Below are positions 24,911-35,525 of a stretch of DNA of 64,000 nucleotides, one piece after another (the first letter of the stretch is position 1; every line of letters begins with the position of its first letter). The position numbers and the translations under genes were made by a program. The DNA is from Cryptomeria japonica (lineage: Eukaryota; Streptophyta; Pinopsida; Cupressales; Cupressaceae): the NCBI RefSeq assembly GCF_030272615.1, contig NW_026728915.1, positions 124,001-188,000 on the forward strand. The letters are read 5' to 3'. Below the pieces are notes generated by a model. The model saw only the letters and a list, made by a program, of their open reading frames with translations, was not told the DNA's origin and did not search any database.

Positions 24911-26364
24911 AAGAGTTAAAAGATTTCAGCAACCTCTTTTCAGAAAAGAAGATCAACTTTGCATGGACATACTCCGATATGCCAAGACTAGATCCTAATC
25001 TCATCATCCATCATCTCTCTATTACATCAGAAGTTAAACCAATCAAGCAAAAAATCCATAAGATGCATCCTCGTGTGGCACTGCTAGTCAAAGTTGAGCT
25101 AGAAAAATTGCTAAAAGCTGGATTTATGAGAGTTATAGACTACGCAAAATGGATATCAATCATAGTATCTATATCAAAGCTAGAAAAATCTATTAGGGTT
25201 TGCACAGATTTCAGGGATCCCAAAAAAGCATGTTCAAAAGATGATTTTCCATTTCCCAACATTCATATGATAGTAGATATGATTGCTGGATATGAGATGT
25301 ACTCATTAATCGATGGATTCTCTGGTTATAATCAAATCAAGATAGGTCTTGAGGATCAAGCAAAGATAACCTTTACATGTGCATGGGGAACATTTTGTTG
25401 GAATGTCATACCATTTGGACTAAAGAATGCAGGAATGGCTTACCAAAGAGCAGTAACCACTATTTTCCACGATATGATGCAAAAAAACATGGAAGATTAT
25501 GTTGATGACACCCTAGTAAAAATTATGAAGAGATCCACACATATCCAAGAACTGGGTCTCATACTAGATAGAATGGAAAGATTTAAGCTCTGGCTAAATC
25601 CTAAAAAGTGTGCATTTGGAGTAACATTAGGGAAATTGATTGGTTACATAATTTCAAAAAATGGAATTGAGGTTGATCATGAAAAGGTCCAAGCCATAAT
25701 GGAAATGCCTTTTCCCAAGAATATTAGTCAAATGAGAAGTTTACAGGGACGTCTCCAATCAATAAGGCACTTTATCTCTCAGCTAGTAGTCAAAGCTCAA
25801 CCCTTAACAGAGGTATTAAGGAAAGGAGTCCAATCCAACTGGGATGAAGATTGTGAACAACATCTAAAACAAATCAAAGATTATCTTTCTAATCCACCCA
25901 TATTGATGCCACCAATTCAAGGAAAACCATTGATTATATACATATTAGCTATGGATACATCATTGGGGGCACTTTTGGCACAACAAGATGGAAATAAAAA
26001 AGAAATATCTATATATTATATCAGCAGAACCTTGGTGTCTTATGAAATGAACTATACTATCATAGAAAAGGCTTGTTTGGCACTAGTCTTTGCATCACAA
26101 AAATTAAGACACTACATGTTAGCACATTGTATTAAGATGGTGGCTAAGATTGATCCAGTCAAATATCTTCTCTGCAAAGAAACACTTACAGGAAGATTGG
26201 CTAAATGGGTCATGGTTCTTACAGAATTTGATATTGAATATGTAGAATGTAAAGCCATCAAAGGACAGGTTATTGCAGATCAACTTGTTGATGCTCCACT
26301 TGAAGATAGTCAACCTTTGCATATAGAATTTCCAGATAAATCAATCATGCACCTTACTCAATGA
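24911..26364 (+). pseudogene. Element A reverse transcriptase and gypsy RNase H
   Basis: A long open stretch with RT motifs in order: a VCTDFRDPKKACSKDDFPFP block, YSLIDGFSGYNQI (catalytic Asp), IPFGLKNAGMAYQRA, and the active-site box EDYVDDTLVK at about 25495-25524 with both Asp present. RNase H follows (ILAMDTSLGALLAQQ, ISRTLVSYEMNY, EKACLALVFA) with its first Asp and Glu present, ending in the usual DQLVDAPLEDS. A TGA at 26362-26364 cuts it from the next domain in the same frame. Catalytic residues look intact here, but the polyprotein is broken up- and downstream. Confidence 0.88.
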
Positions 26365-26946
26365 TCATGGAAGATGTTCTTTGATGGGTCTTTCACTCAA
26401 CATGGTTCTGGTGTCGGAATATGTTTTGTTACTCCTCAAAAATATTCAATCCCAAAAGCTTACAAGATTCTCTTCCCTTGCACAAACAACATTGCAGAAT
26501 ATGAAGCTTTGGTAAATGGAATCAAGCTGGCCATCGAATGGAAGATTGTTGAATTACACATCTATGGAGATTCCCAACTCATAATCAACCAAATCAATGA
26601 TATATATCAGACTAGAGATGAGAAATTGATGCCTTATACGAGAATGGTGGATGATCTCAAGAAATACTTTACCTTTGTATTATTTCAGCAGATCCCCATA
26701 TGATCAAATAGAGTAGCAGATGCAATGGCCACCTTGGCATCTATACCACAGCTACAGGAATCTAATTTTTGCTTTGAATTCCTAGTGGAAGAGTTACATT
26801 ATCCTGCCTATGATTCTCTTGAGTCCCAGATGGTCTATTCTATTATTGGACATGACTCATCGTGCTATAGCCACATTTACTCTTACCTATGTGACCAAGT
26901 TATCCCTGCTAATATTTCTCGTAATGAGAAAAGGAACCTAATCTGA
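26365..26946 (+). pseudogene. Element A second, archaeal-type RNase H
   Basis: In frame after the TGA at 26362: MFFDGSFTQHGSGVGICFVT, NNIAEYEALVNGIKLA, HIYGDSQLIINQI, then past a TGA at 26701-26703 NRVADAMATLAS. The D, E, D and D catalytic positions are present. It lies between the gypsy RNase H and integrase, the order known for Tat, Retand and Ogre elements. It stops at a TGA at 26944-26946. Confidence 0.82.
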
Positions 26947-28119
26947 CATGCTTCACGGTACGTTGTCATCGCTAATGACCTATTTAGGTGAGGTTTGAAT
27001 AGTAATTTGCTTAGGTCTCTAGAAATTGAAGAGTCCCAACACGCATTATCCAAGGTTCATGAAGGTGTTTATGGATCCCATTCGAATGGTCTAACTTTAC
27101 CACAGAAACTACTAAGGGTTGGCTACTACTGGCTAGACATGGAGAAAGAGGATATAAAATTTGCCAAAACTTGTGAGAAGTGTCAACTACATGGGAACCT
27201 TATACACATTCCAGCAAGGGATCTCATACCCTTTGTTACACATTGGCCCTTTCAACAATGGGCATTTGATCTCATTGGCCAAATATATCCTGCATCATCT
27301 AACAGACACAAGTTTATTATAACTACCACTGAGTACTTCACTAAGTGGGTAAAAGTGGTTCCACTCACCAAAAAAATTGGTAAACAATTAGCTTTGTTCA
27401 TCCTTAATTATATCATCTGTAGGTATGGTATACCATCATCCATTGTGACTAACAATGGAGGGCAATTCAAGAACAAATATCTAGATGAACTCTGTGAAAA
27501 ATTCAAAATAAAACAACACTGGTCATCCATTTACTACCCTCAAGGTAATGGACAAGCTAAAGCATCTAACAAGAATCTATTGACTATCTTACACAAAATA
27601 GTAAAGAAATCTAGAAAGGATTGACATCTGTGGCTTAATCCTTCCCTGTGGGCTTATAGAACAAGTATTAGAACACCTACTAGGGCTACACCTTTTTCTT
27701 TGGTGTATGGGTCCGAAGCATTCTTACCTATTGAGGTGGAGATACCATGTTTAAGAGTTTTTTGGCAAGGTTTTGTTACTAATAAAGACTACAAAATATC
27801 TAGATTGTAAGAACTTGAGTTGTTGGATGAACATCGGCAGGTGGTGTTCGATCATCTGAAAGTATATCAAAAGAGAATGTCTAGAGGTTATTAAAAAAAG
27901 ATTCAACAATGAGAATTTCAGGTTGGTGACCTTGTTCTGAGAGAAAATCCTATGAATCAACAGTTTCAAGACAACACAGGGAAGTTTGAACCCAACTGGC
28001 TGGGTCCCTACATCATTACTGCATTCTTTGGCTCTGGTGCCTATCACCTCTCAACATCGGAAGGAGAACAACTCCATGCAACAATCAACACCATCCACTT
28101 GAAGAAATTATTCACTTAG
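26947..28119 (+). pseudogene. Element A integrase, catalytic residues lost
   Basis: The same frame as RT continues with stops at 26989 (TGA), 27622 (TGA), 27808 (TAA), 27892 (TAA) and 27910 (TGA). Zinc region: HEGVYGSHSNG...KTCEKCQLHG. Core: QWAFDLIG (first Asp kept), SIVTNNGGQF (second Asp is Asn) and GNGQAKASNK (Glu is Lys). C-terminal part from 27913: EFQVGDLVLRENP, WLGPYII, TINTIHLKKLF, ending at TAG 28117-28119. Both lost residues are G-to-A changes. No chromodomain. Confidence 0.85.
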
Positions 28120-29620
28120 TATTCTTTGCTCCAGCAACCTATATAGCTAAAATGTCCTAAAGAAATCATAAAATAAAATGTCCTTAAAAAAAAAAAGAGG
28201 AAAAAGGATCTGTAGGTGAAAACCTAGTAAACAAGCACCTCTTGTACTCAAGCATTCCATCTATCGACGCTATGTTGGAATTTCCCATTTTAGTTCCTTC
28301 TTTCCTACATCTTTTCTTTCGCTTGTACATATCTTTTAGTCACTTTCGTGACATCCTTGAAAATAACTCTCATGGCTTGAAACTGATCAATGTCCTAGTC
28401 TTAGGGTAATCGATTGAGAAATTTACATGTCCTAAGAAGTATCAACCAAGTCATATTTCAGTCCGTGGTACCTGATCATCCACTCTGAGTCAGTCACCTA
28501 TCTCCTAACTACTGAAGAGTTTTATTATTGAGAACACGAGCAAAACAAGACTACTGAAAAAAATCACTAAACTATTTGAGATATGCAGGAAATTTTATTT
28601 GTGTGTTCTCTTTTACATTAGCTTTCACTTATTATTCCCTCTGAGTAACTCGAGGAAGCCTCTCTTGACTAACAGGAGCAAGGATTGGGGGCATAATACT
28701 TTTCTTTTTTTTCTGCTTGTAGGAATGAATCTGATGATCTGGAAACATCAAAATCAGCAGGGTGTTTATGATAAGTACCTTCACATCAAGGTAAAATCCC
28801 CACACATACCTCGACTCCTCTTACTTTTATGCTACAAGGAGGTTGGAGTCATTTCTTTGTCTGTTTGAGGCAATTTCTTTAATGTGCAATCTAGAAGCAT
28901 GCATAATTTGTCCAAGGATATTAACAAACAAAGGGTCATTGTGGACAAGATACTTCATATTGCATATGAAAAGAAAGGAACTCTATTTTGCTTGTCGTGT
29001 TTGTAAAACACTCAATGATGAAAATTAAGCACTCCAAATCCAGTGACTAGATTTAGGTTGCATTCATTCTAAATTTTATGCATTTCGAGTGATTTCGGCA
29101 TAATAACAATGATCTCTTTATCTTCTGAATGAGAATTTGAAGCATCATCATTTCTCAGCTAAGTGGTCTCTTTTCCATCATCATTTCTCTAATTGAGTAC
29201 TTATGTATTGAGATGTTAGCTGCATACATGAGCATCTTATATAGATCCATACATTTCATTATTACTTATTTGCATTCATATTATTGCATGAAGAAAAATA
29301 AACATTTGCATTACTCATTACTCATTTTCATCATTTATTTGCATATGAAAAAGAAACAAAAATAAACATTGGACATATACATCTTCATTGCATACATCCA
29401 TACTGAAAAATATGCATACATATAGAATAAAGCATATAGAAAGACATCTCATAATCAATCAACACAAGTACGATGAAATCAACTCAAGATCTCGTATATA
29501 TTATCGTAAAAGTCTCAGAGTACAAATGATATCATTTGTCATATACAATATCTCATCGGAGAAAGCATCAAATAAGCATATGAAAATGGGATATATAAAA
29601 AATCTAAGAGATGTAACAAG
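28120..29620. other. Element A 3' region, no gene seen
   Basis: Between integrase and the antisense gene. Simple, AT-rich, with scattered ORFs under 100 codons and no recognised motif. A purine run AGGATTGGGGGCATAATA occurs near 28680 but is far from any LTR start. Confidence 0.4.
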
Positions 29621-29629
29621 CTATCTCCC

Positions 29630-31531
29630 TGCCTCTCCCTCATCGTCGGGTGGTGTAGGAGGTGGTGCTAGCTGACCGGCATCTTGTCTGGGTGCCCGAG
29701 CTCCCTCAGATCAAGCCATATACTGTGAATAAGGAATAACCTACTGTGCCACTGGGCCTACTATGCTATATGTGGTAGCTCATCTGATGCAAAACCTCTC
29801 ACTGGAGAGTATCCTACTCTGCTCTGACATCCACAAGATGTTGATCACGCTCTTCTTTGATCTCAGTAAGCTATTGATCATGCTCTTCTCTGACCTTTCC
29901 AAGTTGTCCGTCCCTCTCTACAACTTGTGTCTACACCATTGTCAACTATGATTGCAAATCTTCCAATCTATCCCTCAGAGACCGTGCTACATCTGCTACC
30001 CCTTGCTCTCTCCCCCCCCTCCAACTCCTCCTCCAACACCCTTCTCTTGCATAGTCTCTGTGCCTCCCTCTGTGCCTCCCTGCTCATCTCTGTACTATCT
30101 CACCTGCCAAGGAGATACTCTCTCCTCCTCCCCTCCACCCTCTGTCTCCTTGGCACCGCCAACCTCAACCCCAATGACTCCTAATGATCCACCCTCCCCT
30201 CTCTACTGCTATCTCCCTCTAGCTAGTATCCTACTACTGCTAGCCCCAAGATCACCTCCTCCTTGCCTAGGTTCCTCTGTTCTTGGACCCTGCACCTATC
30301 CTCGCCCCTGCACCTGACTTGGTACCGGTGCCGGGGCTAGTGCCTCATCCTTAGTCTCCTCTATAAGAGGTGCATTCTTTACAGGATCTATGAATCTTGG
30401 AAACAGATGCCTCTAAAACCAATCCTTGTACTCGGGCAATACCCCCGCATTCGTGATATCCTCCAAGTAATCCCATCTCAGTCGTTGTAAACTGACTAGC
30501 TCCTGCATGCTCAGCATGTATGATAACCTTGGAGCCCATCCTCATCTCTCCTCATCTCCATGTCAAGCATAGGTTGTAAACTACTGTGACATACCCTGTG
30601 GTATGCCATACTATCTCATATCCCTTGAAACTACGAACTGCTCAATGATGGACACCGACCTACCAATAAGAAGAAGCATCATAAACATATCCTTCCTCTA
30701 CCCTCTCCAATCATCCCATAGCTCCAGACCCCTATACAGTCTCCATACTACCGCGATAAAATCATCAAGCTGTCTCCTCCAGTACTCTGTCTTTCCCAAA
30801 TGGGGCTGAGTGACATAACTTGAATAGCAATATACAATAGGCTGGTGAGGCTCTCTAGCATCATCTACTATTGGCCTGCATACTAGGATGTCCTCCCATG
30901 CCCATATCTATAAAACAAAGACTCTCATTGCCATACTCTTCCCATCCCTATATGCAACCTCATGCATCTCATGATACATATGGGCTAACAAACAAGATGC
31001 CCACCCTAATCTCTCAGGATGAGTCAATAGTCTCTCAAGTATCCTAGCCCAACCACATAGAAAGCCCTATTGTCCCTTGTCTAGAATAATAAAACACCCA
31101 ATGATACTTGCTAACACACATGCCAATGAGAACTGTTCAGTATATCTAGCCATCATAACATCCCATGTAATGGCCCGCTCAAGAATAGTCTAATCGTGAA
31201 ATATAAATCTCAAAGCTAAAATACTAGGCCATTGAGCAGAATCATAATCGACCTTGTCACCAGCAAATAGGATCCTCAACATCTGGTAAACATCCCCAAG
31301 TGTGATCTTCATCTCTCCTACAGGTAAATGGAAAGTATTATGCTCTAAATGGAAACGCTCTACTAATGCGGTCAACATCCCACTCTTTACATGGATATCT
31401 AGCATCTCCAGAAGGTGTCCAAAACCGCACAAATCAATATGTGCCTTATTTGCATTTGATAAGCTGTGAACTAACCCCATCATAGGTGGATAAACACATC
31501 GAAACAACATACCTGGCAATTGAAGCTGCAA
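29630..31531 (-). pseudogene. Antisense plant mobile domain (PMD) gene inside element A
   Basis: The open part, 31531-31190, reads VERFHLEHNTFHLPVGEMKI, then TLGDVYQML, the signature of the plant mobile domain (aminotransferase-like). The same frame continues through TAG stops at 31190, 31067, 30908, 30698, 30611, 30581 and 30413, with IWAWEDILVCRP, PHLGKTEYWRRQLDD and VWRLYRGLELWDDW between them. After a frame change near the G-run at 30010, a coiled coil follows (VERDGQLGKVREEHDQ, LTEIKEERDQHLVDVRAE). TTGATTTTTGCAG just upstream of the domain on the minus strand looks like a splice acceptor. Extra antisense genes in this position are known for plant Tat elements; PMD is shared with host MAIL/MAIN proteins. 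Confidence 0.75.
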
Positions 31532-33087
31532 AAATCAAACATACGGATTATCAACAAGTCATCCAAATTGTGCTACAATATGCTAAACATGCTCACGAAG
31601 CCAAATATACAAAAAGAAAAATCAAAATTTGATATTTTGACCATAAAACATGCTAGTTGTTTTTCATATGAGTTTTCACAAAAGGGAAAAATTTCATATG
31701 AATCAGGATTAAGCCTCGCACGACAAAACATTCTCATACAAAACAAGATTATATATCGCACGACATAATGGGCTATGAAGAACAAGCTCGTACGAAACGT
31801 GGGCCCACATCAGACGATAAATCTTATAAGCCCATATGATATACCACCATAGAGACAGTTTCTCACCACATGATAAATCATGAGACACAACTTTAAATGA
31901 TTTCAAAAATGCGAAAACATCAATCCAAATTCAAAATTTGAGAACTCAAATAGGCTTAAGATTGATCACTTGACGTCGGGTCGTAGTTTCGTGGTCGATT
32001 GTGATGTCTCTGGCACTCAAAATGGTGCTCCTGGATCGGAATGGCCATTTTTCTTTGTAGAGGGCTTTGAAACTTTCAAACTTGGAGAGATTAAAATGAC
32101 TTGAAAATGACACATGGGCCCCTTATATAGCCAAAACCCTAATTTTTCAATTTTCTCCGATGGACATGAAAATTGTACCCTAAGCTAATTTGCCCGTCCT
32201 AATTCCATTTTCGAGATCGAAATCAAAATCTGAGATCATCTTTCTAGTGAATTTTGCACAACTAAGACCACTTAGTTTTTTCATCACCTGCTCATTCTTC
32301 TCTTCAGTTGAGGCTTAATTTCTCGTTAATCAATGCTAAATCTTAATTTAATTCTCACATCAACTCTAATTTTAATCATCGACATTAATCTTTGTGCTCA
32401 AATAACTTATCATTGCTCAAATAATTGCTTGAAATCACTACCCAACCCTCACTATCTTTCAATTTCTCTCCCAAGGGGGCATAGTCATGACCTCAAAGTC
32501 GAGAATTTCTTTCAAAATCTTTTTTACAAGTTGAGTAGCTAAGCTTCATCAAATCAATCTCTAGGGGCATATCAGTTTTATCCCTTCAAATCAAGCTGAT
32601 ATTGTCTCTATCTGAATCAGTCTCTTAATGTTAATCAGTTGCATCGCTTTTCATCAAGATGATTATTCATTTAAACTCAATCAAGGATTTAAAGAGTATA
32701 TTTGATCACACACTTAATGTTAGCAGGTGTTAAGTTTCATCGCATCGAATCAAGATGGACAATTTATCTTGGCTTATCATATCTTGATCCATCGAGTTAA
32801 AGATCGGTTTTATCTTCACTCGCTGTGTCTAGTTCAATCAAGTTTGAGATTAGTATGATCCATTTCTTGATCAATCAAGTTCAAGTTCATTATCTTTTCT
32901 CTTCATCGGTCCTAGTTCAATCAATTTTGGTATTGGTTTTTCTTTCAATCAGTCTTTTTAGTTTCATCACTTCAAAACAAGCTGAATACCTCACTCTTCA
33001 TCTAGTTCATGATCAATCAAGTTCCAAACTGGTATCTCTTAGACATCAACTATTCTTTGAACCAATGCACTGCTCGCACATTAATTC
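31532..33087. other. Element A 3' region between antisense gene and 3' LTR
   Basis: No coding domain recognised. Between about 31655 and 31830 several CGTACGA, CGCACGA and CATATGA motifs recur about 30-60 bases apart, echoing the GTACGA minisatellite of the leader. A minus-strand promoter and first exon for the PMD gene would be expected here, but I cannot place them. Confidence 0.4.
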
Positions 33088-33100
33088 AAAGAGGGGAAAA
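33088..33100 (+). promoter_or_regulatory. Element A polypurine tract
   Basis: AAAGAGGGGAAAA lies immediately before the LTR start TGTAATACCC. It is the expected plus-strand primer site and confirms the + orientation of element A. Confidence 0.85.
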
Positions 33101-34147
33101 TGTAATACCCTAAAAATGGTCATCTAAACCATGGGCCCCTAGTCTCGACAACATCACCAACGTCCTAACCAAAGGCAATTAAAATTAATCTTGAGCACAT
33201 AATTAATTCTTCAATCACCAATGTCACATGGCAAAATTAATCAACCAATTTTAATTAACTATTTATTTAATTAATTCATCATTTCAAGTAAATCATTTTT
33301 AAACAATTCAACCTATTTATTTAATTAAATATCCTAGGATATTTAATTAAATAAATCAATTTTCCATTAACTCATCAAAAAAGGAATTAATTGGGAAAAA
33401 AAAAGAATTAAAATTTGAGAAAAGAAATCAATTGGAATTAATCTTGTAAAACAAATTAAAAATTGATAAATAATCTTAGAAAAACAATTAAAACAATTAA
33501 ATCTCAAAATTGAATAAAATAGAGAATAAATCAGTTTTTTCTGATTTTATCTTAATTTTAGTTCAATTTCCTTTAAAACTGAGAAAAGCATCCAATCACA
33601 TCAATTCACCTGGATTGTGCTTCCTCTTGAAAAATCTTGACCGCTCATCATCATTTGATCTCAGCTGTTGGCTTCTTTCTGAATTTTCTATAAATTCAGG
33701 CTCTCATCTCTCATTCAAGGATCCTGGAGAATATATTGTTATTATGTTGTTTTCTCTCTAGGTTCATTGATATTTTGCATTGAGATATTACATATTAGTC
33801 ATTGCATATTTATTAAATCATGTAGCTTAATATTTCTTAAATCATGTTAGATTCATCATGCATATCTAGCTTAAATCTTGAATTCATCTAGCTTAAATCT
33901 TGCATCCATTTAGCTCAAATTCATGCTCATATAGATTCAATCCTTCATTTAGGTGTCATCTAGTCACTGGTGTTGCATATGAAATCTGAGAGAAAGACTA
34001 AACTCGCATCTACTAGAAGGCAATAGGTCGCTTTGTAATGGTTTATTAATCATTGATTATTTATTTACTAACCATGAATCTAATGACTTAATTGAAGTGT
34101 TGTGTATTAAGATACAGATATAGATAGAGGTCCACTTTTCACACACA
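33101..34147 (+). repeat. Element A 3' LTR
   Basis: Starts TGTAATACCCTAAAAATGG after the polypurine tract and ends within TTTTCACACACACAC. The exact last base is uncertain by a few bases because of the CA run. The final 110 bases match bases 1-109. The interior is AT-rich, with TTTAATTAAATATCCTAGGATATTTAATTAAAT near 33320-33352, a long inverted repeat. Confidence 0.82.
33320..33352. repeat. Palindrome in the element A LTR
   Basis: ATTTAATTAAATATCCTAGG followed directly by its mirror partner ATATTTAATTAAAT: a near-perfect inverted repeat centred on CCTAGG, able to form a long hairpin. Confidence 0.7.
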
Positions 34148-34230
34148 CACAAAATACATATGTGAAAGAAGTTTATGGAAAGGAAACTAGAACAAAAATA
34201 TGGTTTTGAAATACATCGCTCGTTTAATAC

Positions 34231-35430
34231 TTGTGCCAAAAAAAATATCCCAAAGTTCTTTTTACCTCCCTACCTTCCCCCCCTCATCATTTAAAACATG
34301 TTGATAGGGATCCTAATCTTGTTGAGAAGCTTCATGATATCTTAGCTAAGATTTCCCTATGGGACTTGATTGAAACTTCACCTTCATATCATAAGTTGAT
34401 CCAAGAAGCATTACAAAGGGTGATGCATCACTGTTCTTCTAAACCAAATGATATTACATTCTCACAAGATGAATTTACTTCTATAAAGGTTAAAAATAAA
34501 GATGATCCCCTTATGATTAATCCTTACATTTATGAACAAAATATAATAGGTAATTTAACTGACAATGGGTCAGCTCTTAAACTTTGTTGTTTTGACTTAT
34601 TAGATAAGATAAATTACCTGATTATTCTTCTATTCAACCTAATCCTCTTTGTGTGCATGGCTTTGATAATGTTCTAAGAAAGTCACTGGCTATAGTCATA
34701 TTACTTATTAAAGTAGGACCTGCGACCTTGCCTACTCTTATTCAAGTCATGCCCAACTGTCTTAATTATAACCTTCTTCTAGGCAGGTCATGGATTCATG
34801 CTATGATATAAATCCCTTATACCCTTCATCACATAATCAAGTTCATATATAACAATTAACTTCACACAATAAAGGATAGTTCTAATCCTTATAATTTTAC
34901 TCATGATAAAGTGGGATATATTTTGCCCTTTAGTACTATGATTCCTTCAACAATACCATATCTTATCAATGATGCTTCTCTAGCATGGAATTGGGGTACA
35001 CTAGGCTTGACACCCTCCTTCAATGGTTAAATAAGATCCCTCAATCTAAGAATTAAGCCTTGAAGGAGCCTTTTGTGTCTTCTATCCAAGCTTGTAAACC
35101 AATTCCCACTTCTACTCCCAACACAAGTCTTCATAATGATTAGAGATTTTTGAATTTTGATACTTAAAATAAACCCTCTCCTCTAGACATTTCAACATCT
35201 ACATATGGATACAATGGACATGGTTTATGATGTGTGCAACAAAATATTGAATGCCATGAGAAATTAAACCTTTCTAATAAAAATATTGGTTTCCAACCTC
35301 TTCCTTTGTCAACATCCCCTCCTCCATTGACTAGTGAATTTAGATCTTCTCATTCCCTTATGGCATTCCCACATGCTAGTCTTCTATTCAATCCTCTTAA
35401 TGTCAACTTGAAAGTTTATCTTTGTACCCA
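34231..35430 (+). pseudogene. Remnant of a second gypsy element (protease to G-patch)
   Basis: The frame at 34231 reads DILAKISLWDLIETSPSYHK, similar in position and style to the gag-protease spacer of element A. NLTDNGSALKLCCFDLL follows, a protease active site (D-N-G form). In broken sense after it are GPATLPTLIQVMP and NLLLGRSWIHAM, the protease C-terminal half. Near 35200 a glycine motif (YGYNGHGL, then QQNIE) resembles a G-patch. Stops and shifts are frequent. It is probably the sequence into which element A inserted, but no LTR pair could be placed. Confidence 0.5.
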
Positions 35431-35432
35431 TG

Positions 35433-35525
35433 GAATATGGTGTCTTGCACCCTAGTCCCATCACCATGGTGTCTAGCACCTTGGTCCTCCTCAATACCGT
35501 GGTGCCCAGCACCTTGGTCCTCCTA
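35433..35525. repeat. Three-copy repeat of about 32 bases, CATGGTGTC..GCACC..GGTCC
   Basis: Three successive diverged units, each with RTGGTGYCYNGCACCNTRGTCC. Each unit is partly self-complementary (TGGTGTC/GCACC). Related motifs occur at 18240-18298, 24719 and 37739-37763. Confidence 0.7.

Noticed and set aside
29927-30317. Two + strand Pro/Ser/Leu-rich ORFs
   Set aside because: Antisense shadow of the Gly/Glu-rich C-terminal part of the PMD gene.
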